Under the pieces are notes generated by a model. The model did no database searches and was not told the origin of the DNA. It worked only from the letters and a program-made list of their open reading frames with translations. Shown here one piece after another: positions 1 through 7,073 of a stretch of 10,404 bases of DNA (position 1 is its first letter; each line of letters opens with the position of its first letter). Origin of the DNA: an uncultured Roseiflexaceae bacterium. Its GTDB lineage: Bacteria > Chloroflexota > Chloroflexia > Chloroflexales > Roseiflexaceae. Location of the stretch: contig CAIPUQ010000221.1 of the NCBI GenBank assembly GCA_903868295.1, positions 1 through 10,404 on the forward strand, read 5' to 3'. Both the position numbers and the translations under genes were made by a program.

Positions 1-605
1 ATCATATCTGCGAACGTCCAGCTTTGGGCAGGTGCAGGGATTGATCCAGTACGAAATTTTTCTTTGTGAAAACTCAACGCAGCGAGGTTGATTGCACGCG
101 GCAAAATATGGACTGCGTCATCGCTGGTGTATCGTTCGAGAATCCCCGGATAGTAGTCCGCGCGGTCAAATGCAGTATCTGCGTCCATGTAGGGCTTCAT
201 GTCGAGCGCTAACCCAGCCTTGATGCCTTCGTTGTTTAGCCAAAATGACGGCGAAACGTCTACCGCACTCACCACACGGCGCAACATGCTGGTGGTCGAT
301 TCGTTGGGGTAATTGCCCGACGCGTCGGGATATGTCTGGGTAACATCATCGAGTGGCACCAGAACAACCGTTATTTCGGGGTGTTCTTGCCCGAAACGGT
401 CAATGATAGTTTGGTAGACGGCACGTTCGTAATCAAATACACCAAAAGCAACCGTCGCCGTGTTCCCATCTTGCCCTTCAGGGTCAGTCGGCACCGCAGT
501 CGATTCACCGGCAGGAATGGTCGGCAATGCTGCATTGCCGGTACCACACGCTTGCAGCAGCAGCGCAAACGCACACAACATGAGGAGTAATTTCCGCTTC
601 AACAT
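1..605 (-). CDS. Extracellular solute-binding lipoprotein, family 1 (ABC sugar-type importer), partial
   Basis: Reading the minus strand from ATG at 605-603 gives 201 uninterrupted codons that run off the left edge, so the C-terminal half is missing. The N-terminus is a lipoprotein signal: basic residues K3, R4 and K5, a leucine-rich core and a lipobox L17-Q18-A19-C20, followed by a Thr/Pro/Gly-rich linker. From about residue 45 the sequence looks like the first lobe of a family 1 periplasmic-type binding protein, with a beta strand (TVAFGVF), a helix ending in FGQEHPEI, then VVLVPLDD. The stretch near residues 172-200, with FHKEKF followed by an A-P-x-x-S-W-T-F segment, matches the usual 'YNKDLF...GIPxPPxTWdE' region. 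Such proteins capture sugars or other solutes outside the membrane and hand them to an ABC permease, whose genes would lie further left. Family full length is usually 400-460 residues. The substrate cannot be told. Start choice is supported by the lipobox position. Confidence 0.85.
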   Translation of the reverse strand, partial: MLKRKLLLMLCAFALLLQACGTGNAALPTIPAGESTAVPTDPEGQDGNTATVAFGVFDYERAVYQTIIDRFGQEHPEITVVLVPLDDVTQTYPDASGNYPNESTTSMLRRVVSAVDVSPSFWLNNEGIKAGLALDMKPYMDADTAFDRADYYPGILERYTSDDAVHILPRAINLAALSFHKEKFRTGSIPAPAQSWTFADM

Positions 606-641
606 ACACGCCCTTTTCTCACCATTTATCACATAAAATAC

Positions 642-647
642 ATTATA
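642..647 (-). promoter_or_regulatory. Predicted -10 box of the solute-binding protein promoter
   Basis: The minus strand reads TATAAT here, a perfect consensus -10. It would place the transcript start near 635, about 30 bases before the ATG at 605. No good -35 is seen at 16-18 bp spacing; the best TTGAAG (673-668) is 20 bp away, so the promoter may need an activator. This is inference from motif and position. Confidence 0.5.
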
Positions 648-673
648 GCTACTCAGTCTCGCAGTATCTTCAA

Positions 674-705
674 AAAACCATGAGAAAACCATGCATCTCG
701 CATGG
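674..705. promoter_or_regulatory. Short direct and inverted repeat cluster in the divergent spacer (possible operator)
   Basis: AAAACCATG occurs at 674-682 and again at 685-693, exactly 11 bp apart, about one helical turn. The second copy runs into a perfect inverted repeat CCATGC-atctc-GCATGG at 689-705. The cluster lies about 30 bp upstream of the solute-binding protein -10 box, where an activator would bind. A regulator of sugar uptake is a plausible binder, but no regulator gene is in view. Confidence 0.3.
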
Positions 706-858
706 CAAAAACCACGACGAGCGTACCGTTGAGGTGAATTGTTTGACATAATAAATTTCTCAGGTTCATCCTTGCATCGCCGGCTTCCGCGTGAATGACC
801 GCCAGTCAGACAGGACCAACAGCAAACCAGGTCACCGTAGATGTGAGAAATTGCGTTA

Positions 859-867
859 TGCTATACT
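859..867 (+). promoter_or_regulatory. Predicted extended -10 promoter element for ppc
   Basis: The sequence TGC-TATACT is an extended -10 (TGn followed by a 5/6 match to TATAAT). It would start transcription near 874, giving a leader of about 30 bases before the ppc ATG at 904. No convincing -35 sits 16-18 bp upstream, which is tolerated when the extended -10 is present. The ribosome site CGGAG (892-896) lies 7 bases before the ATG. Confidence 0.45.
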
Positions 868-903
868 TGGAGTACATTTACATCGACGTAACGGAGCATA
901 CAT

Positions 904-3705
904 ATGCCCCAGCCACACGATCGCGGTGGGCGGGATCGCCTGTCAGCGGTCATTCATTTTTTGGGTGATCTGCTCGGTGACGTCATCCGCGCTCAAGCAG
1001 GGATCACGGCGTTCGAAAACGAAGAAGCGGTCCGTGCACTCAGCAAAGAACTACGTGCACACCCTTCGCAACAACGCACGCGTGCACTGCAGAGCAGAAT
1101 AGCAGCGCTCGACATTACTGCCCTCAAAGATCTCATCAAATCATTTAGTACGTATTTTGCACTGGTGAACTTGTCCGAACAACTGCAACGTACCTGGGTG
1201 CTCAACGAACGTGAACGCCAGGCACGGCGCACCCACGAACCTACACACGAATCCATCGGTGAAGCGGTGCGTGACATTGTGAGCCAAGGTGCGACTGCGG
1301 CTGATATTCAGCATTGGTTGCACCACGCCACGGTCCGACCGGTGTTCACTGCACATCCTACCGAAGCCCGTCGACGGACCACACTCGACAAGCTTCGTCG
1401 TCTTGTGGCGTTGTTGGACCCTGTTGCACATGACACATCTCATCTGCACGATCACGATGTCATCGCGAAAGCCCGTGAAGAAATCGTCGGCCTGTGGCAG
1501 AGTGACGACATTCGTGTGGTGCGACCAACGGTCATTGATGAAGTCAAAAATGGGCTCTATTACTTTGAGCAGAGCATTGCCCGCTTGGTCCCTGCACTGT
1601 ATCGAGACCTCGAGCACTCTTTGGCGAGCGCGTTCCCCGAAACCAAATGGGAGGTGCCTGCGATTTTACGGTTTGGCTCATGGATGGGTGGCGACCGCGA
1701 TGGCAATCCATTTGTCCGCCCCGAAACAACCATTGAAGCGGTACGGTTGATGCGCCTCGCGGCACTCGAGTTCTACACAAACGAAGCCGACAAACTCAGC
1801 CGCCGCCTCAGCAATTCAGATCGTCAAGTATCGGTCTCTGCCGAACTGTTGACATCGCTCGCCGCTGATGCACTCCACTTCCCGAGTGCAGCGGCAGAAG
1901 TGCTCCAACGCTACCCGCATGAACCGTACCGGCGCAAAATGTTGCTGATTGCGCATCGACTGCGTGTCACGATGAACCACACCAAATCGATGCGACCGGT
2001 ATGGCCGACGCCGCACGACACAAACACGATACACATTTACCGTGACAGCAGTCAACTCTTGGCCGATTTTGCCATTCTCGTTGCTTCGCTCAATGAAAAT
2101 AACGGTCAAGATGTCGCAGATGGTGCATTGCACGACCTGATTCGCCAGATCGAAGTCTTTGGGATGAGTTTTGCGTCGCTCGATATCCGGCAGCACAGTG
2201 AGCGGCATGCTACAGCGATTGCTGAAGTGTTCGCCAAAGCGGGTATCACCACAACTTACATGTCCCTGACCGAAGAGGAACGGACCGCGTTGTTGGTTCG
2301 TGAATTGCATGCTCTTCGTCCGCTCATCCCTGCGCACCCACAATACTCCGAAGCGACCAACGAAATCATCGAAACGTTTCGTATTGTGACCGCAATCAAT
2401 CAGCAACTCGCCCCTGGCACCATCCAGACCATGATTGTATCTATGACACGTGGTGCGTCTGATGTGTTGTCGGTCTTGTTACTCGCACGCGAAGCAGGCG
2501 TCCTCGAGCTCCCCAATGGCGGGATCGATATTGTTCCACTCTTCGAAACAGGCGACGACCTGGCATACTGCGAACAGGTAATTGCATCGTGTTGGCAGAA
2601 CCCAACATATCGTGCTCATCTTGCCCGGCGCGGTGACATCCAAGAAATCATGATTGGCTATTCAGATAGCAACAAAGACGTTGGCTTTGTGTCGGCAAAC
2701 TGGGCATTGTACGAAGCACAACGCAAATTGCGCGACCTCGGCAGCACGCACCAGATTAGTATGCGGCTGTTCCATGGTCGTGGCGGGTCAATCGGTCGCG
2801 GTGGTGGCCCTACCAACGAAGCCATCTTGGCCCAACCCCCGGGGAGCGTGGCCGGGCAGATCAAAATCACCGAGCAAGGTGAAGTCATTTCGGACCGATA
2901 CTCGCTCCAACCACTCGCCAAACGCCACCTCGAGCAAGTTGTCCATGCCGTTATGAAGGCCGCCTTTGTGCAGCCGAACGATCCTCCGCCGGCGTGGACG
3001 AATGCCCTCGAGACCTTGGCGACGGCATCACGCGTTACATATCGTGGACTGGTCTACGACAACCCTGAGTTTGTCGGCTTCTTCCGCGAAGTCACGCCGA
3101 TTGCCGAGATAAGCCGTCTCAAAATCGGTAGCCGACCGGCTGCACGGCGCAACAGCCAGCGCATCGAAGATCTGCGGGCTATCCCGTGGGTCTTTAGTTG
3201 GATGCAATCGCGATTCACCTTGCCAGGCTGGTATGGTTTGGGCTCTGCGGTTGACGTATTTGTTGATGGGTATGCCGATGGTCCCGAGGCAGCCAAACTG
3301 CTGTTGCAGCAGATGTATCGCGAGTGGGCGTTTTTTCGCTCCATGATCGACAATGCACAGATGATTCTGGTCAAAGCCGACATGTACATCGCACACCGCT
3401 ATGCCGAACTGGTCACCAATCACGAACTCGCCGTCCGGATGATGACGACTATCGAGCACGAACACGGCCGCAGTGTCCACGCAGTCTGCCTTATCTCGCA
3501 GAGCGATACCTTGCTTGCCCGCAGCCCCATTCTGCAACGATCGATCGCGCTCCGCAATCCATACGTCGATCCCATCTCGTATATTCAAGTCGAACTCTTG
3601 CGCCGTCTGCGTGAGTTCCCTGACGGTGACGGCCACGAGGCGCTCGAGGATGCAATTTTATTGACCATTAGCGGCATCGCTGCCGGTCTCAAGAATACCG
3701 GATAG
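904..3705 (+). CDS. ppc: Phosphoenolpyruvate carboxylase
   Basis: Cytosolic enzyme that adds bicarbonate to phosphoenolpyruvate to give oxaloacetate and phosphate, refilling the TCA cycle. The 933-residue product is slightly longer than E. coli Ppc (883). All signature regions are present: F-T-A-H-P-T-E with catalytic His151; G-S-W-M-G-G-D-R-D-G-N-P at 258-269; G-Y-S-D-S-N-K-D at 585-592 with Lys591; and the glycine-rich loop with His624, Arg626 and Arg632 at 624-636. The residues that bind the inhibitor aspartate in the E. coli enzyme appear conserved by position: Arg632, Lys824, Arg884 and Asn931 in the terminal N-T-G. Feedback inhibition by aspartate or malate is therefore likely (inference). 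The ATG at 904 has a good ribosome site and the N-terminus aligns with the E. coli enzyme without an extension. The CoA-transferase follows after 12 bp, so the two are probably co-transcribed. Confidence 0.97.
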   Translation: MPQPHDRGGRDRLSAVIHFLGDLLGDVIRAQAGITAFENEEAVRALSKELRAHPSQQRTRALQSRIAALDITALKDLIKSFSTYFALVNLSEQLQRTWVLNERERQARRTHEPTHESIGEAVRDIVSQGATAADIQHWLHHATVRPVFTAHPTEARRRTTLDKLRRLVALLDPVAHDTSHLHDHDVIAKAREEIVGLWQSDDIRVVRPTVIDEVKNGLYYFEQSIARLVPALYRDLEHSLASAFPETKWEVPAILRFGSWMGGDRDGNPFVRPETTIEAVRLMRLAALEFYTNEADKLSRRLSNSDRQVSVSAELLTSLAADALHFPSAAAEVLQRYPHEPYRRKMLLIAHRLRVTMNHTKSMRPVWPTPHDTNTIHIYRDSSQLLADFAILVASLNENNGQDVADGALHDLIRQIEVFGMSFASLDIRQHSERHATAIAEVFAKAGITTTYMSLTEEERTALLVRELHALRPLIPAHPQYSEATNEIIETFRIVTAINQQLAPGTIQTMIVSMTRGASDVLSVLLLAREAGVLELPNGGIDIVPLFETGDDLAYCEQVIASCWQNPTYRAHLARRGDIQEIMIGYSDSNKDVGFVSANWALYEAQRKLRDLGSTHQISMRLFHGRGGSIGRGGGPTNEAILAQPPGSVAGQIKITEQGEVISDRYSLQPLAKRHLEQVVHAVMKAAFVQPNDPPPAWTNALETLATASRVTYRGLVYDNPEFVGFFREVTPIAEISRLKIGSRPAARRNSQRIEDLRAIPWVFSWMQSRFTLPGWYGLGSAVDVFVDGYADGPEAAKLLLQQMYREWAFFRSMIDNAQMILVKADMYIAHRYAELVTNHELAVRMMTTIEHEHGRSVHAVCLISQSDTLLARSPILQRSIALRNPYVDPISYIQVELLRRLREFPDGDGHEALEDAILLTISGIAAGLKNTG

Positions 3706-3717
3706 TCAGGAAATACC

Positions 3718-4911
3718 ATGACCCTTCCCCTTGCTGGGATGCGTGTGCTTGATTTTTCGCGTGCATTGACTGGCCCATACTGCACCCAAATGTTTGGCGA
3801 TATGGGCGCCGAAGTCATCAAAATCGAACAGCCCGAAGTCGGTGATAACTCACGTGCATGGGGTCCTCCCTTCGAAGGAGGAGAGAGCAGCTACTACCTC
3901 AGTGTGAATCGCAATAAGCGTAGTATGTCTATCAACATGCGTCATCCTGATGCAGCGCAGATTTTGTCACGGCTGGTAGCATCGTGTGATGTCCTCATCG
4001 AGAACTTCGTCCCCGGGACCCTGGAACGCATGGGGTTTGGCTACGCTGAATGTGCGGTCATTCGCCCCGACATCATCTATTGCTCCATTTCGGGATTTGG
4101 CCAAGTCGGTCCTGATCGGACACGCGCCGCATACGATCAGATTGCGCAAGGTTTGGGCGGGCTGATGAGTGTCACCGGCGAACCAGATGGCGCTCCTATG
4201 CGCGTTGGGATTGCGATTGCCGATCTTGTTGCGGGCATGCATGCTGCATATGCGGTGATGGTCGCTGCGTTCCATCGGCAACGCACCGGCGAAGGGCAGT
4301 ACATCGATACATCGTTGCTCGCTGGTCAGCTCTCGATCATGACCTATCAAGCAGCACGCTATTTCGCAACCGGCGAGGCACCCAAAACGAGTGGGAATCA
4401 TCACCCCAGCATTTCGCCATACGGTGTCTACCACGCCAAAGATGCCTGGTTTAACCTGGCGGTCGGCAGTGACGATCTGTGGCGCCGGTTCTGTGACGCA
4501 GTGGGGCATCCCGAGTGGATTGCGGACGAGCGATTCCGCACGAATCGGCTACGCAGTGAACACCGAACGGCCCTGAACACGCTGCTCGAGCCGGTTTTTG
4601 CCGCGTATACCGTTGCCGAACTCGAAGCCCTGCTCTCGCCGGTTGGTATACCTATTGGTGCAGTACGCGATCTCGCAGCAGCGTTCAATGATCCCCAGGT
4701 CGCTGCACTCGATCTGGTCCAGACCATCCAACATCCCACTGCCGGTGCGGTGAAGGTCGTCGGGCCGCCGTACCGATTCTCCAAGACACCGGGAAGCATC
4801 CGTCGCTATCCACCACGATTAGGTGAACATAACAATGATTTGCTCATCGAACTAGGCTTCGACGAAGACCAAATCGCGGCTTTTCGTGCCAGTGGAGTGA
4901 TTGGCCAGTGA
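3718..4911 (+). CDS. CaiB/BaiF-family (class III) CoA-transferase
   Basis: The 397-residue product has the usual length and layout of class III CoA-transferases, which move CoA between carboxylic acids and form interlocked dimers. The N-terminus carries PLAGMRVLDFSR, G-P-Y-C-T-Q-M-F-G-D-M-G-A-E-V-I-K-I-E and N-R-N-K-R-S. Next come D-V-L-I-E-N-F-V-P-G and I-S-G-F-G-Q-V-G-P. The proposed catalytic aspartate is Asp169 in I-A-I-A-D-L-V-A-G, the same region as Asp169 of formyl-CoA transferase. R-x-x-T-G-E-G-Q-Y-I-D follows. A weak site AGGA (3709-3711 region) precedes the ATG. It sits 12 bp after ppc and overlaps tlyA by 4 bp. The substrate cannot be read from sequence. Possibilities include a dicarboxylic acid (succinate, malate, mesaconate), oxalate/formate, carnitine, or a related racemase. 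A C4-acid role beside ppc is tempting but unproven. Confidence 0.88.
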   Translation: MTLPLAGMRVLDFSRALTGPYCTQMFGDMGAEVIKIEQPEVGDNSRAWGPPFEGGESSYYLSVNRNKRSMSINMRHPDAAQILSRLVASCDVLIENFVPGTLERMGFGYAECAVIRPDIIYCSISGFGQVGPDRTRAAYDQIAQGLGGLMSVTGEPDGAPMRVGIAIADLVAGMHAAYAVMVAAFHRQRTGEGQYIDTSLLAGQLSIMTYQAARYFATGEAPKTSGNHHPSISPYGVYHAKDAWFNLAVGSDDLWRRFCDAVGHPEWIADERFRTNRLRSEHRTALNTLLEPVFAAYTVAELEALLSPVGIPIGAVRDLAAAFNDPQVAALDLVQTIQHPTAGAVKVVGPPYRFSKTPGSIRRYPPRLGEHNNDLLIELGFDEDQIAAFRASGVIGQ

Positions 4912-5705
4912 GCAAGCCACCACGTATGCGTTTGGATTTGCTCGTTGTCGCCCGTGGACTTGCCGAGACACGTGCCAAGGCACAAGCACTCATTCTCACC
5001 GGTGCCATCAAAGTCAACCACGAGACGTGCCGCCGGCCAGGTGAGTCACTCTTGCTCGACGCAGATATCGAATTAATCGAAAGTCTGCCGTACGTCAGTC
5101 GCGGCGGCTACAAACTTGCCCATGCGCTCGATGCGTTTGGTGTCGATCCTACCGGGTTGACTGCCCTCGATGTCGGTGCATCGACGGGGGGGTTCACCGA
5201 TGTGCTCCTCCAGCGCGGTGCTGTGGCGGTATATGCAGTCGATGTGGGCTACGGCATATTGGACTATCGAATCCGCAGTGACCCCCGGGTCATCGTCCTC
5301 GAGCGGACCAATATCCGGTACCTGACTGAGTTGCCGGTTGTCGCGCACGCGTCGCTCCCGCCGCGCGGTGCGGTCATCGATGTTGCGTTTATTTCGTTGC
5401 GTCTCGTATTGCCCGCGGTCAAAGACCTCTTAGGACCGGAAGGGTGGGTCATCGCCCTCATCAAGCCGCAATTCGAGGCAGGTGTGCTGCAGGTCGGCCG
5501 CGGCGGGGTGGTCCGTGACCCCGATGTGCGCAAAGGCACAGTGGTGGAGGTGCTCCGTGCTGCAGCGACACTCGGATATGGGTGTGCTGGACTGGTGCGT
5601 TCACCGATTACCGGTCCAGCCGGCAACGTGGAGTTTCTGGCGTACCTTACCGCTATGCCTACGCTGCCCATTCAGCTATTGTGCGATGCCGTTGATTTTG
5701 CCTGA
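4908..5705 (+). CDS. tlyA: TlyA family 16S/23S rRNA (cytidine-2'-O)-methyltransferase
   Basis: The 265-residue product has an N-terminal S4 RNA-binding domain (about residues 8-65, beginning R-L-D-L-L-V-V-A-R-G-L) and a C-terminal FtsJ-like Rossmann methyltransferase domain. The SAM-binding motif is D-V-G-A-S-T-G-G-F-T-D at 88-98. The K-D-K-E catalytic tetrad known from Mycobacterium tuberculosis TlyA (K69, D154, K182, E238) is found here as Lys69, Asp158, Lys186 and Glu242. Family members methylate rRNA cytidines at the 2'-hydroxyl; in mycobacteria this sets capreomycin sensitivity. Older annotations call it hemolysin A. Translation starts at GTG 4908, whose GTGA overlaps the CoA-transferase stop, with GGAG (4894-4897) ten bases upstream. 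An in-frame ATG at 4926 is an alternative that would cut only six residues. Translational coupling with the upstream gene is likely. Confidence 0.95.
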   Translation: MSKPPRMRLDLLVVARGLAETRAKAQALILTGAIKVNHETCRRPGESLLLDADIELIESLPYVSRGGYKLAHALDAFGVDPTGLTALDVGASTGGFTDVLLQRGAVAVYAVDVGYGILDYRIRSDPRVIVLERTNIRYLTELPVVAHASLPPRGAVIDVAFISLRLVLPAVKDLLGPEGWVIALIKPQFEAGVLQVGRGGVVRDPDVRKGTVVEVLRAAATLGYGCAGLVRSPITGPAGNVEFLAYLTAMPTLPIQLLCDAVDFA

Positions 5706-5722
5706 TGTATGGTAGAACCTGC

Positions 5723-5756
5723 TCACCCCGATCAGCATATGTGCTGTTCGGGGTGA
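5723..5756 (+). terminator. Large hairpin after tlyA, without T-run (possible terminator)
   Basis: Arms TCACCCCGA (5723-5731) and TCGGGGTGA (5748-5756) pair perfectly over 9 bp. After a T-T mismatch, CAGCA (5733-5737) and TGCTG (5742-5746) add 5 bp around the loop TATG. It begins 18 bases after the tlyA stop, where a terminator belongs, but the bases after it (TAGTGTCTGG) are not T-rich. It may be a weak or factor-dependent terminator, or a 3' end stabiliser. Confidence 0.5.
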
Positions 5757-5789
5757 TAGTGTCTGGAGGGCTTCTACGTAGGTTTTCGT

Positions 5790-5817
5790 TTGACGGATTG
5801 ACGGATTTGTTTAAAAT
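5790..5817 (+). promoter_or_regulatory. Predicted promoter of the cytochrome oxidase operon with duplicated -35
   Basis: TTGACG (5790-5795) and TAAAAT (5812-5817) are separated by 16 bp, a good sigma-70 type pair. The octamer TTGACGGA is repeated in tandem at 5790-5797 and 5798-5805, creating a second -35 that could pair with TATGTG (5821-5826) at 17 bp. The main transcript would start near 5824, leaving a leader of about 110 bases before the ctaC ATG at 5933. Prediction only. Confidence 0.5.
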
Positions 5818-5920
5818 GGGTATGTGTATTTGTCCGGCTTCGTCTTTGCTGAACAATTGGCGCGTCCTTTTGCCATGGTGGAAACGTGCGTTTGTTTTGT
5901 GAGACGATGTGGCGGGTGGT

Positions 5921-5927
5921 AAAGGAG
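5921..5927 (+). promoter_or_regulatory. Ribosome binding site that fixes the ctaC start
   Basis: AAAGGAG lies five bases before ATG 5933. It argues against the in-frame upstream GTG at 5909, which would lie on the wrong side of it, and favours 5933 over the downstream GTG at 5951. Confidence 0.75.
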
Positions 5928-5932
5928 CAAGA

Positions 5933-7063
5933 ATGAGAAAGGGAGCACAAGTGAGCAAGAAACGGGCGTTGGCCTTGTTGTTTGTCTCAATGATGGTGCT
6001 GGCCAGTTGTACGAATCTTCCGGCGACGACGATGTACACGTATGGTGACCACGCAACCCGCATTTTAAACGATGTCATGATGCCGGTTTTCTGGATGGCA
6101 GTTGCGGTCTTTGTCATTGTTCAAGGGGCGTTGGTCTATACGGTGATTCGCTTTCGTTCAAAGAAGCCAGACGCACCAATTCCGGTACAGACACACGGCA
6201 ATACAAACGTCGAAATCGCATGGACTGTAGCTCCTGCTATTGTCGTTTTGATTGTTACCGTCCTTTCTTTCCGCGTCCAAGCCGCCAACTCGTACCAGCC
6301 GCCCGAGGCAATCAAAATCTGCGCGGTTGCACATCAATGGTGGTTTGAGTTCCAGTATGACGTGTCCAATGAAGAGTGCAACCCGTTCTCCGGCGCTAAG
6401 TCGCCTGAAGATGCGTTCGTAACAGCGAGCGATTTGTACATCCCCGTCGGACAATCTGTGCAAATCCAGCTCGAAGCTGCAGACGTCATGCACAACTTTT
6501 GGGTACCGAAGTTAGCCGGCAAGACCTATATGATCCCCGGCAAGACGAATTACCTCGCATTCAAAGCCGAAGAGCCTGGTATTTATCGTGCGTTCTGTGC
6601 TGAATTTTGTGGTGAAGCACATGCACAAATGCGGTTCCGCGTCATTGCATTGGCACCTGAAGAATACGCAGCCTGGAAGACATCCTACAAAAATGTTCCA
6701 GCGGTGTCGACGGGTACCATAAGCGTTCTTGGCCTCACAGGCGACGTTGCTCGTGGTGCCGCACTTTTTGCAGAGCCCAAAAAGCAATGCATGAGTTGCC
6801 ACATCATCAGCGGCACGGCAGCTAAGGGCAAAATCGGCCCGAACTTGACCCATTACGGCAATCGTCTCACTATCGCTGCTGGGGTACTTCCGTACAGCAC
6901 CGATAATCTTGCTCTGTGGATGCAAGACCCAGAAGCCGTCAAACAAGGCAATCTGATGGGCCGTGTCATCAAAAAAGGCACGTTGTCCGATCAGGAAGTC
7001 GCTGATTTGGTGGCATACCTCGACAGCATGAAGTTACCTGTGACGAAGCCAGCTGAGAAATAA
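5933..7063 (+). CDS. ctaC: caa3-type cytochrome c oxidase subunit II, lipoprotein fused to cytochrome c
   Basis: Subunit II takes electrons from cytochrome c and passes them to subunit I through the binuclear CuA centre on the outer face of the membrane. The 376-residue product starts with a lipoprotein signal (basic K9-K10-R11, lipobox L23-A24-S25-C26), as in Bacillus CtaC. Two membrane helices follow at about 48-72 and 96-114. The cupredoxin domain has the aromatic Q-W-W-F-E-F strand (135-140) and a full CuA ligand set: His187, Cys222, Glu224, Cys226, His230 and Met233. A fused C-terminal class I cytochrome c has the haem motif C-M-S-C-H at 286-290 and a likely Met342 axial ligand in N-L-M-G-R. 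This fusion defines a caa3 oxidase. Two extra cysteines, Cys130 and Cys149, flank the W-W strand and are not CuA ligands. It is the first gene of the ctaCDEF operon, ten bases before ctaD. Confidence 0.95.
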   Translation: MRKGAQVSKKRALALLFVSMMVLASCTNLPATTMYTYGDHATRILNDVMMPVFWMAVAVFVIVQGALVYTVIRFRSKKPDAPIPVQTHGNTNVEIAWTVAPAIVVLIVTVLSFRVQAANSYQPPEAIKICAVAHQWWFEFQYDVSNEECNPFSGAKSPEDAFVTASDLYIPVGQSVQIQLEAADVMHNFWVPKLAGKTYMIPGKTNYLAFKAEEPGIYRAFCAEFCGEAHAQMRFRVIALAPEEYAAWKTSYKNVPAVSTGTISVLGLTGDVARGAALFAEPKKQCMSCHIISGTAAKGKIGPNLTHYGNRLTIAAGVLPYSTDNLALWMQDPEAVKQGNLMGRVIKKGTLSDQEVADLVAYLDSMKLPVTKPAEK

Positions 7064-7073
7064 GGAGTCCGAA

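Noticed and set aside
743..748. Perfect TTGACA in the divergent spacer as a ppc promoter
   Set aside because: No acceptable -10 lies 15-18 bp downstream (around 764-772), and the extended -10 at 859-867 is a better fit for ppc.
791..1102. 103-codon plus-strand open frame overlapping the ppc start
   Set aside because: It overlaps two hundred bases of ppc in another frame, with Arg/Cys/His-rich composition typical of a shadow.
1816..2406. 196-codon minus-strand open frame inside ppc
   Set aside because: Lies wholly inside a well conserved gene; composition rich in Cys, Arg and His; no recognisable domain.
5705..5902. 65-codon plus-strand open frame between tlyA and ctaC, starting in the tlyA stop
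   Set aside because: It runs through the hairpin and the predicted oxidase promoter, has no ribosome site and shows no family resemblance. Its last 26 codons could be a leader peptide, but the predicted transcript starts at or after its ATG at 5822.
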